From an uncultured Collinsella sp. (GTDB taxonomy: Bacteria; Actinomycetota; Coriobacteriia; Coriobacteriales; Coriobacteriaceae), in NCBI GenBank assembly GCA_900542175.1, contig UQNC01000002.1, positions 39,252 to 103,251 on the forward strand: a stretch of 64,000 nt of DNA, in the 5' to 3' direction. Within the stretch, counting starts at the first letter, position 1; each line of letters starts with the position of its first letter. Below are positions 28,474-37,293 of this stretch, piece after piece. Below the pieces are notes generated by a model, which worked only from the letters and a program-made list of their open reading frames with translations, had not been told where the DNA came from and searched no databases. The translations under genes and the position numbers were made by a program.

Positions 28474-29031
28474 CTATTTCTTGAACGGGAAACCGAAGGC
28501 GTCCAGAAGGGCCTTGGCCTCCTCATCGGTGTTGGCGGTGGTCACGAAAGTGATGTCCATACCACGCTGGTGATCGACGGAGTCGAAGTCGATCTCGGGG
28601 AAGATGAGCTGCTCGGTGACGCCCATGGAGAAGTTACCACGGCCGTCGAAGCTCTTGGCGGAGATGCCGCGGAAGTCGCGGATACGGGGGATCGCGACGG
28701 AGGTCAGACGATCGAAGAACTCCCACATACGGTCGCCACGCAGGGTAACCTTGCAGCCGATCGGCATACCAGCGCGCAGGCGGAAGGTAGCGATGGACTT
28801 GCGGGCACGGGTGATCATCGGCTGCTGGCCGGTGATGGCGCGCAGGTCGCGCACGGCACCGTCGATGGCCTTGGAATCGGTAGCGGCCTCGCCGACACCC
28901 ATGTTCACGACGATCTTCTCAAACTTGGGGATCATCATGACGTTCTCGTACTGGAACTTGTCCTGAAGCTGCTGCTTGACCTCGTTGTTGTACTTGGTCT
29001 TCAGACGCGGCACATACTTCTCTTCTGCCAT
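28474..29031 (-). CDS. rplE: 50S ribosomal protein L5
   Basis: 185 residues. [18 protein letters not shown] at the start, then the 5S-binding core with [12 protein letters not shown], and a typical [21 protein letters not shown] end. AGGAG precedes the ATG. It is the first gene of the cluster here; rplX and rplN, which normally stand immediately upstream, are absent. Confidence 0.98.
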   Translation of the reverse strand: MAEEKYVPRLKTKYNNEVKQQLQDKFQYENVMMIPKFEKIVVNMGVGEAATDSKAIDGAVRDLRAITGQQPMITRARKSIATFRLRAGMPIGCKVTLRGDRMWEFFDRLTSVAIPRIRDFRGISAKSFDGRGNFSMGVTEQLIFPEIDFDSVDHQRGMDITFVTTANTDEEAKALLDAFGFPFKK

Positions 29032-29149
29032 TGTTCACTCCTTCTTGGGGTTTTAAGCACGGGGCGTGGCCACGATGGGTTGTCCTCGTGCCTCCTGGCT
29101 GCATCCGCGCCGCTCATGGCATTTCGCGGTTTGGACTCGACACAGCAGG

Positions 29150-29200
29150 AGCCGACAAAACAATCGGTAGTATACGCGCATCGAGAGCGTATTTCCAGAA
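29150..29200 (-). promoter_or_regulatory. Candidate promoter for the spc-type cluster
   Basis: On the minus strand a TATACT -10 box (29169-29174) is preceded by a weak CTGGAA -35-like element about 18 bases away. It lies about 140 bp before rplE and would make the cluster self-sufficient. Confidence 0.35.
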
Positions 29201-29272
29201 AAACCTCGTCTGCCTGCACAACTCCACAACTCCCCCGCACATATTGATCCCTAGGGGACGGAGGAAAATGGC

Positions 29273-29339
29273 AGTTGCGGTGAAATAGGGACCGTTTGAC
29301 GGCTTAACAGGCTTTAACAGTCCGTATTTCACCGCAACT
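29273..29339. repeat. Inverted repeat element with perfect 15-bp arms
   Basis: AGTTGCGGTGAAATA (29273-29287) and its exact complement (29325-29339) bracket 37 bases that themselves form imperfect dyads (a GGACC/GGTCC-like pair and two TTAACAG-type copies). Looks like a small palindromic intergenic element rather than a terminator. Confidence 0.6.
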
Positions 29340-29356
29340 CATGTATGGGGATGCGA

Positions 29357-30400
29357 TTAGCGCTTGCGGGGGACGAGCTTGGTGCGGCGCAGGTGAATCA
29401 TCTCGGCAGCGATGGAGATGGCGATCTCCTCGGGATCCTCGGCCTCGATGGCAACGCCGATCGGCAGGTGCAGCTCGTCGATCTGGTCCTGCGTAAAGCC
29501 CTCCTGCTCCAAACGGGCGCGCACAAAGGCCGTCTTGCGGCGCGAGCCCAAGCAGCCCAGATAGGCGGGTTTAGCGCGCATGGCCTGAATCACCACGTCG
29601 ATATCGGACTTGTGACCCGCCGTGGCGACGACCACCAGGTCGCGCGGGCCGATGGGGCACTGCTTGCTCAGGTTCTTGTAGTCGACCAGACGACGGTCGT
29701 AGACACCGGGCACCCATTCGGGGGTCAGCGTGCCGGGGCGGTCGTCGCAAGCCACGACGGCAAAGCCCGCCGCCGTGAGCACCCGCGCCGTCGCAGCACC
29801 CACGTGGCCGCAGCCAAAGATATAGGTCAGGCCCTCGGGGCAGAGCGTCTCGATGTGCGCCGCGGGAATCTCGGAGGCGGCGTTGGTGTAGGTGACGTTG
29901 CTCCCCTCTTCCGCCAGCGAAAGCCCGGGGCAGCCCGCAATGGTGCGGCGCGATTCCTCGCCATGGTACTCGGCCACATCGCCCTCGAGCGCGCTCGCGA
30001 TAAACGGCTCAAAGTCGATGGCGAAGTCACCGATGCGCCGATACGCCAGCACATTGGCAATCTCCTGGAACAACGGTGCCTTGGTCGCGTCCAGGTGCAG
30101 ATAGCACAGGCAGATAGCTCCGCCGCAAATCATGCCGGTATCGGAGTTCTCGCCGCCCATGGTGTAGCGGACCAGACGCGATTTACCCCCGGCCAGGAGC
30201 TCGCGCGCCTCATCCAGTGCAAAGAGCTCAATTTTGCCGCCGCCGATAGTGCCCGCCTGGCTGCCATCGGCAAAGACGGCCATCCAGGCGCCCACGCCGC
30301 GCGGCGACGACCCTGCCGTGCCGGCCACGACCACCAGCTCGCACGTCTTACCAGCACGCAGGGTGGCAAGCGCCGCATTCACAACATCGAGCTTTTCCAT
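29357..30400 (-). CDS. xdhC: XdhC-family molybdenum hydroxylase maturation protein
   Basis: 347 residues. The N-terminal XdhC/CoxI domain has AGTAGSSPRGVGAWMAVFADG and GTIGGGKIE; the C-terminal Rossmann-like XdhC domain has IFGCGHVGAATARVL and LGCLGSRRKTAFV. XdhC proteins bind molybdenum cofactor, help its sulfuration and insert it into xanthine-dehydrogenase-type enzymes. It lies nine bases after the YqeB-like gene on the same strand, so they form a two-gene unit. Its probable client is the large hydroxylase at 60.1-62.9 kb. Confidence 0.93.
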   Translation of the reverse strand: MEKLDVVNAALATLRAGKTCELVVVAGTAGSSPRGVGAWMAVFADGSQAGTIGGGKIELFALDEARELLAGGKSRLVRYTMGGENSDTGMICGGAICLCYLHLDATKAPLFQEIANVLAYRRIGDFAIDFEPFIASALEGDVAEYHGEESRRTIAGCPGLSLAEEGSNVTYTNAASEIPAAHIETLCPEGLTYIFGCGHVGAATARVLTAAGFAVVACDDRPGTLTPEWVPGVYDRRLVDYKNLSKQCPIGPRDLVVVATAGHKSDIDVVIQAMRAKPAYLGCLGSRRKTAFVRARLEQEGFTQDQIDELHLPIGVAIEAEDPEEIAISIAAEMIHLRRTKLVPRKR

Positions 30401-30409
30401 TGCCGTCTT

Positions 30410-31204
30410 CTATCCTCTAAAGACATCGGTGAGCATAGCGAGTGCCTCGAGCACGCCGCCGCCGACCGACGTCGCTTTGTCCGAAATGTAGTTGATATAG
30501 CTGGCATCGCCGCGCGGATCGACATCGGCGCATTTAAAGCCCTCAGTCACCTGCACGCCGTTCGCCAAAAGCCCGCGCAGACAGCCATCGATCTGCGTGC
30601 ACATGGGCATATCGCGCGCGTAGCCAATCACGTCTCCGGCGCTCACGATGTCGCCGATCACATGGTCGGACCTAAACACGCCGGCGGCGGGGCTGTGGAT
30701 AACACGTTCCTTGCCATAGCCGGCGATAATGCCCGGCACGCCCGTGTTGGGCTGGGGCGAACCTTGGGTAATGACACGGCCGAGAAAATGCCCGCGCATG
30801 GTCTCGACCACGGCGTCGCAATCGACCGGCGCGGTAAAGCCCGGCCCAACAGCGATGACGGCAGGCGCCATGTCGCGCGTGGTGCCCAAGTTGCGCTTAG
30901 CCAAAATCGCGTCGACCACAGCCGCGGGTTTAAGCTCATCGAGCATCTTGGCCTGAGGGTCCACCACAACGGCGACGTCTCCCGCTTGGGTAATCTCGAG
31001 CGCCTCAGCCGGCGTCCGTGCCAAGCGAGCGCGAATGCCTTCGACCTCGACCTCGCCCAAGCGAATGGCCTCGCAAAAACTGATTGTGCGACGGATGCAC
31101 GTGGGAACCGCGATATCCGCCATAACGACCGACACGCCGGCGCGCACCAAACGGGCAGCGACACCCGTGGCGATATCACCGGCGCCGCGAACATAAACGA
31201 GCAT
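30410..31204 (-). CDS. yqeB: YqeB/EF2563-family selenium-dependent molybdenum hydroxylase accessory protein
   Basis: 264 residues. A glycine-rich N-terminus (VYVRGAGDIATGVAARLVRAG) suggests nucleotide binding, and the middle contains a lipoyl/biotinyl-like region (AAGVFRSDHVIGDIVSAGD). The family is found with selenium-dependent molybdenum hydroxylases and is thought to serve their selenium-containing cofactor; its exact reaction is unknown. First gene of the minus-strand pair with xdhC, divergent from the YqeC-like gene. Confidence 0.85.
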   Translation of the reverse strand: MLVYVRGAGDIATGVAARLVRAGVSVVMADIAVPTCIRRTISFCEAIRLGEVEVEGIRARLARTPAEALEITQAGDVAVVVDPQAKMLDELKPAAVVDAILAKRNLGTTRDMAPAVIAVGPGFTAPVDCDAVVETMRGHFLGRVITQGSPQPNTGVPGIIAGYGKERVIHSPAAGVFRSDHVIGDIVSAGDVIGYARDMPMCTQIDGCLRGLLANGVQVTEGFKCADVDPRGDASYINYISDKATSVGGGVLEALAMLTDVFRG

Positions 31205-31306
31205 TCCCGGGGCACCTCCCTGTGTTACGGTTTGAGCAGAGCAAAAGCGGTCCGACCGCTACTCTGATGATTATTTATTATCACAGTATTATACGGCGGT
31301 GAACAG

Positions 31307-32044
31307 ATGGAAACGGTTAGCGGCAATCTTGCCTCTGCGCTCAGGATCGAGCCGGGCATTACCGCGATTATCGGCAGTGGCGGCAAGTCGACGCTGCTGA
31401 AGACGCTGGGTCTCGAGCTCATGCGCACTGGCGGCCGCGTGCTCCTCTGTACCACCACGCACATGTTTCCCGTCGCCGGCGTTCCGTGGGACGGGTCGAA
31501 CCGTCGCCTGGATGCCGCGCCTTGGAAGCCGGGTGCCGTGCATGCCCCCGGCTGCACCTGCAAGGTATGCGCTGGCATGAGCCGCGGAAGCATCTGCCAG
31601 GCGGGTGTTTTGGACCCGGAGACAGGCAAGCTCTCCGCCCCCGCTGAGCCGATCGACCAGCTGGCGCAGCGCTTTGACTATGTGTTGGCCGAGGCAGATG
31701 GCAGCAAGCGACTCCCGCTCAAGGCGCATGCCGCCTGGGAGCCGGTAATTCCCGCCGCCACGGCAAACGTTGTCTGGGTCGTCGGCGCCTCGGGGCTGGG
31801 CAAGCCCGTCGCCGAGGTTATCCACCGCCCCGAGCTCTTCTGCGAGCGCTGCGGCTGCGAGCCTACCGACATCGCCACGCCCGAGCGCGTCGCCCAGGTG
31901 CTCAATACCGAGATGCAGGCGCTGGGACTCAGCACCGCACGCGTCATGCTCAACCAAGCCGACACGCTTGCCGACCCAACAATGGCAGATCGCTTCGAGG
32001 CAGCCCTCAACCGCCCCCTCATCGCCACCAGCCTCCAGGGGTAG
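31307..32044 (+). CDS. yqeC: YqeC-like selenium-dependent hydroxylase accessory protein
   Basis: 245 residues with a P-loop close to the start (AIIGSGGKSTLLKTL), a TTTHMF motif, and EADGSKRLPLKAHA, the family hallmark. A Cys-rich segment CTCKVCAGMSRGSIC could bind metal. Proteins of this family accompany selenium-dependent molybdenum hydroxylases. It is divergent from yqeB-xdhC across a 100-bp promoter region and convergent with the hydantoinase gene. Confidence 0.88.
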   Translation: METVSGNLASALRIEPGITAIIGSGGKSTLLKTLGLELMRTGGRVLLCTTTHMFPVAGVPWDGSNRRLDAAPWKPGAVHAPGCTCKVCAGMSRGSICQAGVLDPETGKLSAPAEPIDQLAQRFDYVLAEADGSKRLPLKAHAAWEPVIPAATANVVWVVGASGLGKPVAEVIHRPELFCERCGCEPTDIATPERVAQVLNTEMQALGLSTARVMLNQADTLADPTMADRFEAALNRPLIATSLQG

Positions 32045-32110
32045 CAAATTTGGGACGGGGCTCTTTTTGCTACCCCGTCCCGAAAAATCATCTCCCAAAT
32101 TAGCTACCCC
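32038..32110. terminator. Nested inverted repeat between yqeC and the hydantoinase gene (bidirectional terminator or dispersed element)
   Basis: Three nested complementary pairs: GGGGTAGC with GCTACCCC at the ends, AATTTGGG with CCCAAATT inside, and GGGACGGGG with CCCCGTCCC in the middle. The left end overlaps the yqeC stop. T-rich stretches inside the element fit termination from either side. The repeated GCTACCCC/GTCCC modules look like a mobile-type palindromic element. Confidence 0.6.
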
Positions 32111-32123
32111 GGCGGTCTTCCTG

Positions 32124-33491
32124 TTAGCGGGGCACGTAGCGGCCGGGTTGGGCTCCGGTGGGCTCGCCGTCGCGTGCCGCCAGCACGCCGTTCACAAACA
32201 CGGCCTTGGCGCGGCCGTGTGCCTCAAAGCCCTCGAGCGGCGTATAGTCCACAGCCTGATGCTGCGTCGCCGCGCGAATGGCCCAGCGTGCCTTGGGATC
32301 CCACACGCATACGTCGGCATCGGAGCCCTCGGCAAGACAGCCCTTGCGCGGATACATGCCAAAGACGCGCGCCGGGTTCTCGCTCATCAAGCGGCACAGA
32401 TCCTCGGGACCCAGCTGTCCCTCAAAGCTCGTGGCAATCGCAACGGGACGATGCTCCACGCCGGGCCCGCCGTTGGGAATCGCGCGGAAATCATCGCGTC
32501 CTCGGTCCTTTTGCCCGTGCAGGTTAAAGCTGCAATGATCGGTCGCAATAGTATCGATCTCGCCAGCCACAAGCGCCTCGCGCAGCGCGGCACGGTCACC
32601 GGCATGGCGCAGCGGCGGGCTCATCACGTACTTGGCGCCCGCAAAGCCGTCCTCGCCCTGCTCCAGATAGCAGGTGTCGTCGAGCATCAGATACTGAGGG
32701 CATGTCTCGACATAGATGTTCTTCTGCCCGCGCGCTTTGGCAGCGCGAATGGCCTCGAGCCCCAGCTTGGTCGAAAGGTGCACCACGTTGACCGGAGCGT
32801 CCCCGGCCAAGTGCGCCAGATACAGCAGGCGGCTCACGGCCTCGGCCTCACACACGTCCGGACGGCTGAGCGCATGGCCCTCGGGCCCGTGGATACCCTG
32901 CTCAAACACGCGCTTCTGCAGCGCGTTGACCAACGTGCCGTTCTCGCAATGCACGCACAGGATACCGCCCACGCGCTTGAGCTCCTCCAGCACCTCGAGC
33001 GTCTCGGCATCGTCCAGGCGCAGATGGTCGTAGGCAAAGTAGGTCTTAAACGACGACACGCCCGCCTCGCGCATGGCCGAAAGATCGGCGCGGTTGCGCT
33101 CATTCCACTCGGCAAGCGCCATATGGAAGGCATAGTTGGCGGTGCAGGTGCCGTCGGCGCGATGATGCCACTCGACCAAGGCATCGGGCATGGTCACGCC
33201 GCGATCGGCCGTCGCGTAGTCCACAATGGTCGTCGTGCCGCCGCAGGCAGCCGCGCGCGTGCCGGTCTCAAAGCTATCGGCTGTCCAATCCATGCCGGTC
33301 CAGCACTGCATGTGCGTGTGCCCATCGATAAAGCCCGGGAACACCCAGCAGCCCGCAGCATCCTCGACGGTATCGCCCTCGGCCGGCTCAATCGCCGCGG
33401 CAATCCGCACGATCTTATCGCCATCCATGGCAAGATCGGCGCGGCGAAGCCCCTGGGGCGTCACGAGTGCGCCGTTTTTGATGATGATCAT
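32124..33491 (-). CDS. hyuA: Dihydropyrimidinase / hydantoinase-type amidohydrolase
   Basis: 455 residues. Metal-binding HxH in FIDGHTHM, the carboxylated Lys in SSFKTYFAYD, His in CVHCENG and VVHLST, and the final Asp in IATDHCSF are all present. It hydrolyses a cyclic ureide or hydantoin ring. The same family (ygeZ/hyuA) stands in the E. coli ygeW-xdhD region. A GGAG site precedes the ATG; it is followed upstream on the same strand by the MocA-like gene nine bases away, so they are probably cotranscribed. Confidence 0.93.
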   Translation of the reverse strand: MIIIKNGALVTPQGLRRADLAMDGDKIVRIAAAIEPAEGDTVEDAAGCWVFPGFIDGHTHMQCWTGMDWTADSFETGTRAAACGGTTTIVDYATADRGVTMPDALVEWHHRADGTCTANYAFHMALAEWNERNRADLSAMREAGVSSFKTYFAYDHLRLDDAETLEVLEELKRVGGILCVHCENGTLVNALQKRVFEQGIHGPEGHALSRPDVCEAEAVSRLLYLAHLAGDAPVNVVHLSTKLGLEAIRAAKARGQKNIYVETCPQYLMLDDTCYLEQGEDGFAGAKYVMSPPLRHAGDRAALREALVAGEIDTIATDHCSFNLHGQKDRGRDDFRAIPNGGPGVEHRPVAIATSFEGQLGPEDLCRLMSENPARVFGMYPRKGCLAEGSDADVCVWDPKARWAIRAATQHQAVDYTPLEGFEAHGRAKAVFVNGVLAARDGEPTGAQPGRYVPR

Positions 33492-33500
33492 AATTGCTCC

Positions 33501-34115
33501 TTATTGATTGATGCAGTTGGCCACGCGATCAAAATACGAGCAGGCGGCGATATGCTCCGTTATGCGTCGCTGTCCCTTGACGGTATCGACGTCCCACAGC
33601 TCGTAGGCACGCGCCTCGACCAGCACCACGTCGGTACGGTCCTTGAGGATCGAACCGCCGCCGTCCTTACCCTCAAGACACATAAGTGCATCGAACAGTT
33701 CCGCCGGAAAGAGCACCGGGCTCGAAGGCTCACCGTTGCACGCAAGACGCACCGGATGCTTGCGGCCACGCTCGTCAAATGCACGAACCATAGCCTCAAA
33801 AGAATCCGAACTCACGAGCGGCTGGTCGCCCGGCAAAAAGAGGCAACCTTTCCAGTTACGTTCGACTCCCCACGAAAGGCCCGCACGGACGCTTTCGCTG
33901 CGCAGCTCGCCATCGTGCAGCACGCACGGGCAATGCTTGTCATCACAAATCTGAGCGACCTCGGGCCAACGCGTCGAAACCACAACGTCAAAGCCCCGGG
34001 GAACCGAATCAATGGTCCGGGCAATCAGCGGCTCGCCATAGATATCGGCGAGCATCTTGTTAGAGCCAAATCGCTTGCCCTCGCCCGAAGCCATAATGAC
34101 GCAACCAAGTTTCAT
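33501..34115 (-). CDS. mocA: MocA-like molybdenum cofactor nucleotidyltransferase
   Basis: 204 residues from ATG 34115 (GGGGAGG seven bases upstream). The NTP-transferase signature IMASGEGKRFGSNKMLADI is at the N-terminus, followed by FLPGDQPLVS and the NGEPSSPVLFP segment. Family members add CMP or GMP to molybdopterin; the E. coli counterpart (ygfJ/mocA) lies in the equivalent gene region and makes the cytosine dinucleotide form for molybdenum hydroxylases. Its client here would be the hydroxylase at the window's right end. Confidence 0.88.
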   Translation of the reverse strand: MKLGCVIMASGEGKRFGSNKMLADIYGEPLIARTIDSVPRGFDVVVSTRWPEVAQICDDKHCPCVLHDGELRSESVRAGLSWGVERNWKGCLFLPGDQPLVSSDSFEAMVRAFDERGRKHPVRLACNGEPSSPVLFPAELFDALMCLEGKDGGGSILKDRTDVVLVEARAYELWDVDTVKGQRRITEHIAACSYFDRVANCINQ

Positions 34116-34202
34116 GGCGATACCTCCCCTGAAACCATCGTACCCATAACTCGCGTCGCGGGGCATCTACATCGAAAGCGCTTATCCCGCACGCCCACGA
34201 TG

Positions 34203-34243
34203 CAAAAAGGGGCACCCCGCCGGTTGGCAGAGCGCCCCCCTTT
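34203..34243 (-). terminator. Terminator after ygeW
   Basis: AAAAAGGGGC pairs with GCGCCCCCCTTT around a GC-rich loop; on the minus strand it ends in TTTTT. It separates the ygeX-ygeY-ygeW transcript from mocA-hyuA. Confidence 0.75.
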
Positions 34244-34266
34244 ACATGGCTTACCTCAACCCAGCT

Positions 34267-35469
34267 TTAGGCCTGGAACCAACGGGCGGTGTTGCGCTCG
34301 TCGAGGGCCTTGAGGGTAGCGGCGGGATCGGCAACCTTCTGCAGGAACATCATGGCTGCGATGGCGTACGGCTTGTAGCTGGCCTCCTTGTACATGCCCA
34401 CGCGGTGCATGTCGAAGACGTCGGCGTTGACCTCGCCGTGCTCGCAAGAGACACCGGAGATGTCGGCGGGCAGCGGATGCATAAAGATGGTGTCCTGGCC
34501 GTTGGCGGTCTTCTCCATGAGCTCGGTCGTGGAGCACCAATCCTGATGCGTGGCGTTCTGAGCGAGCAGCTCCTTCTCGAGTGCAGCGATGCCGGCGTCG
34601 TCGCCCTCGGCGTACAGGTTGGTGCGCTTCTCCATGGCGGCAAACGGAGCCCAGCTCTTCGGGATCACGATGTCGGCGCCCTCGAAGGCCTCGGCCATGG
34701 TGTTGACCTGCTTAAAGGTGGTGCCGGACTCGGCGGCATAACCCTTGGCGCGCTCGACGACCTCGGGCATGAGGTCGTAGCCCTCGGGGTGGGCCAAGGT
34801 GACGTCCATGCCAAAACGGGGCAGCAGGCTGATCAGCGACTGCGGGCAGGACAGCGGCTTGCCGTAAGAGGGCGAGTAGGCCCAGGTGACGGCAACCTTC
34901 TTGCCCTTGAGGTTCTCAAGACCGCCAAACTCGTTGATGAGGTAGAGCATGTCGGCAGAGGACTGCGTGGGGTGATCGGAGTCGGACTGCAGGGAGATGA
35001 GCGTGGGACGGTGATCCAGAACGCCGTCCTCGTAGGCCTGCTGGACAGACTCGGAGACCTCAGCCATGTAGGCGTCGCCCTTGCCGATGTACATGTCGTC
35101 GCGGATGCCGATGACGTCGGCCATGAAGGAGATCATGGTAGCGGTCTCGCGGACGGTCTCGCCGTGAGCGATCTGGGACTTCTTCTCGTCCAGGTCCTGC
35201 AGCTCAAGACCGAGCAGGTTGGCTGCCTTAGAGAAGGAGAAGCGCGTACGGGTGGAGTTGTCACGGAACAGGGAGACGGCCAGACCCGAATCGAAGATCT
35301 TGGACGAAACGTTGTTCTCGCGCAGCTCGCGCAGGGCGTCGGCGACGATGTAGAGCGCCTTGAGCTCATCGGTGGTCTTATCCCAGGTGTGCAGGAAGTC
35401 GCTGCCGTACATGCCCTTAAAATCGAGGCCGTTCAGCTGCTCGACGAGCTCGGTAAACTTGGCGTCCAT
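34267..35469 (-). CDS. ygeW: YgeW-type knotted carbamoyltransferase
   Basis: 400 residues from ATG 35469 (AAAGGA upstream). The carbamoyl-phosphate site SLFRDNSTRTRFSF and the HPLPADISG motif mark an aspartate/ornithine carbamoyltransferase fold; the long C-terminal half and HPTQSSADML identify the YgeW subgroup. The substrate of YgeW is not firmly known; with diaminopropionate ammonia-lyase and the YgeY hydrolase next door, it probably takes part in breakdown of a purine- or ureide-derived amine. Third gene of the ygeX-ygeY-ygeW set. Confidence 0.93.
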   Translation of the reverse strand: MDAKFTELVEQLNGLDFKGMYGSDFLHTWDKTTDELKALYIVADALRELRENNVSSKIFDSGLAVSLFRDNSTRTRFSFSKAANLLGLELQDLDEKKSQIAHGETVRETATMISFMADVIGIRDDMYIGKGDAYMAEVSESVQQAYEDGVLDHRPTLISLQSDSDHPTQSSADMLYLINEFGGLENLKGKKVAVTWAYSPSYGKPLSCPQSLISLLPRFGMDVTLAHPEGYDLMPEVVERAKGYAAESGTTFKQVNTMAEAFEGADIVIPKSWAPFAAMEKRTNLYAEGDDAGIAALEKELLAQNATHQDWCSTTELMEKTANGQDTIFMHPLPADISGVSCEHGEVNADVFDMHRVGMYKEASYKPYAIAAMMFLQKVADPAATLKALDERNTARWFQA

Positions 35470-35622
35470 GTAAATATCCTTTCCATAGATGAAACGATCG
35501 CAATGAGTAGATGTGCTCCGGCATGCGCGTGTGGCTAGAACATGCAGAGCGCTATGACGAGGACCCGCTACCGTTGAGGAAGCATGGGAGATAACGACCG
35601 CGGGCCCCAAGTCAACAGGGGG

Positions 35623-35650
35623 TGCCGGGGACACGAGCGGCCCCCGGCTC
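35623..35650. repeat. Hairpin in the ygeY-ygeW spacer
   Basis: GCCGGGG and CCCCGGC arms around an 11-base loop inside the 201-bp gap between ygeY and ygeW. No T-tract on the transcribed strand. Could stabilise the ygeY mRNA end. Confidence 0.4.
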
Positions 35651-35670
35651 AACAAGATCAAGGAATGGGA

Positions 35671-37056
35671 CTAGTCGATCTTGTTGTTGGTCAGACCGGC
35701 GCGGAACGCGGTAGCGTCGCCATCGGCCTGGCTCGGATCGTAGAGGTTCAAAGCAGCAACATACATGGCGGCAGCGGTGACCAGGTCGTCCTTGTAGGTG
35801 ACCTCGTTGGGAGCGTGAGCCTGAGACTCGGCACCCGGGCCAAAGCCGACGCAGGGGATGCCATAGCGGCCCTGGATGGAAACGCAGTTCGTGGAGAAGG
35901 TCCACTTGTCGCACAGCGGACGACCGGTGCGCTTGTCCATGCTGGGCTCGCAGCCGATGCGCTCGTCACCGAACATGGCCTTGTGGGCGTCGACGAGGGC
36001 CTTGACGTGCGGAGCGGTCTCCTTGTTGATCCACGTGGGGAAGTAAGCCTCGGTCTCGTAGACCTCGCCGGTCCAGGACGGACGGTCGTACATGTACATG
36101 GAGACCTTCACGTCGTCGCCGTACTTCTTGGCGGCCGGCAGGTTGCGGATCTCGTCCAGGCAGGACTCCCAGGTCTCGCCGGCGGTCATGCGACGGTCGA
36201 TGGAGATGGCGCAAGAGTCAGCGACAGCGCAGCGGCTGGGGCTGGTGTAGAAGATCTGGCTGACGGTGCAGGTGCCGCGGCCCAGGAAGCGGGCGTCCTC
36301 AAAGTGCTCGGGGTTGTACTTGGGGTCGAGCATCTTGACGAGGCCCTTGATGTCGGTCGACTCGTCGCAGCCGTTGTTGTTGAGGGCGCGGACGTCGGCG
36401 ATGATGTCGGCCATCTTGTAGATGGCGTTGTCGCCGCGGTCGGGAGCGGAACCGTGGCAGGAGGTGCCGTGAACGTCGACGCGGATCTCCATGCGGCCGC
36501 GGTGACCGCGATAGATGCCGCCGTCGGTGGGCTCAGTGGAAATGACGAACTCGGGCTTAATGCCGTCCTTGTTGTAGATGTACTGCCAGCACATGCCGTC
36601 GCAGTCCTCTTCCTGGACGGTGCCGACGACCATGATCTTGTAGCCCTCGGGGATGAGGCCCATGTCCTTCATCATCTTGGCAGCGTAGGTAGCAGAAGCC
36701 ATGCCGCCCTCCTGGTCGGAGCCGCCGCGGCCGTAGATGATCTCGTCGGTCTCGTAGCCCTCATAGGGATCGGCATCCCAGTTCTCGATGTTGCCGATGC
36801 CGACGGTGTCGATGTGAGAGTCGATGGCGATGATCTTGTCGCCCTCGCCCATAAAGCCCATGACGTTGCCCAGGCCGTCGACCTTGACCTCGTCATAGCC
36901 AAGGCTCTCCATCTCGGCCTTGATGCAAGCGACGACCTCGCCCTCCTCGCAAGACTCAGAGGGGTGCGAGATCATGGCGCGCAGGAAGCGGGTCATGTCA
37001 GCGCGGTGAGACTCAGCAGCGTTTTTAATTGCCTCGAAATCGAGTTCCTTAGTCAT
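35671..37056 (-). CDS. ygeY: YgeY-family M20 metallohydrolase, selenium-metabolism linked
   Basis: 461 residues from ATG 37056. M20 features: IDSHIDTVG with the first metal His, [25 protein letters not shown] with the catalytic/metal Glu pair, and the dimerisation-domain [13 protein letters not shown]. The C-terminal His is in AQAHAPNE-like [10 protein letters not shown]. The family is annotated as an amidohydrolase linked to selenium metabolism; its substrate is not established. Middle gene between ygeX and ygeW. Confidence 0.92.
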   Translation of the reverse strand: MTKELDFEAIKNAAESHRADMTRFLRAMISHPSESCEEGEVVACIKAEMESLGYDEVKVDGLGNVMGFMGEGDKIIAIDSHIDTVGIGNIENWDADPYEGYETDEIIYGRGGSDQEGGMASATYAAKMMKDMGLIPEGYKIMVVGTVQEEDCDGMCWQYIYNKDGIKPEFVISTEPTDGGIYRGHRGRMEIRVDVHGTSCHGSAPDRGDNAIYKMADIIADVRALNNNGCDESTDIKGLVKMLDPKYNPEHFEDARFLGRGTCTVSQIFYTSPSRCAVADSCAISIDRRMTAGETWESCLDEIRNLPAAKKYGDDVKVSMYMYDRPSWTGEVYETEAYFPTWINKETAPHVKALVDAHKAMFGDERIGCEPSMDKRTGRPLCDKWTFSTNCVSIQGRYGIPCVGFGPGAESQAHAPNEVTYKDDLVTAAAMYVAALNLYDPSQADGDATAFRAGLTNNKID

Positions 37057-37160
37057 AACAGTCAACCTTTCTACAAGGGTTTACCTACAGGTAGATATTT
37101 CAGATAGATCACTTGTGCCAAGCAGCGTGAGGTCGAGCACCCGGCAAGCAAGCAACCATA

Positions 37161-37278
37161 GGAGGCGGACGGAGGACTTTGCTCCGTCGCGAGTTCCGCA
37201 CGAGCCGGAGAGCACTTAATGTGCTCTCCGTGCGAGCAGGACTGTCCGAGCAGGGAGTAAAGTCCTCCGGCTGCCTCC
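37161..37278. repeat. Large nested inverted repeat in the ygeX-ygeY spacer
   Basis: Outer arms of 25 bases (37161-37185 and 37254-37278) are complementary at about 22 positions. Inside lies a perfect 10-bp hairpin, CGGAGAGCAC with GTGCTCTCCG around TTAAT (37206-37230). The whole unit could fold as one extended hairpin. It begins 16 bases after the ygeX stop and has no clear T-tract. Confidence 0.65.
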
Positions 37279-37293
37279 GGACAGGTCAGCCTG

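Larger units (their letters stand above)
29032..29356. other. Intergenic region upstream of the ribosomal cluster
   Basis: 325 bp with no gene. It holds the rplE leader, a candidate promoter (29150-29200), a stretch of GC-rich dyads near 29063-29097 and an inverted repeat element at 29273-29339. There is no trace of an rplX coding sequence. Confidence 0.6.

Noticed and set aside
31770..34313. 847-codon plus-strand frame opposite hydantoinase and mocA
   Set aside because: Spans genes on the other strand and the intergenic palindrome; Ala/Arg/Pro/His-rich translation typical of antisense frames.
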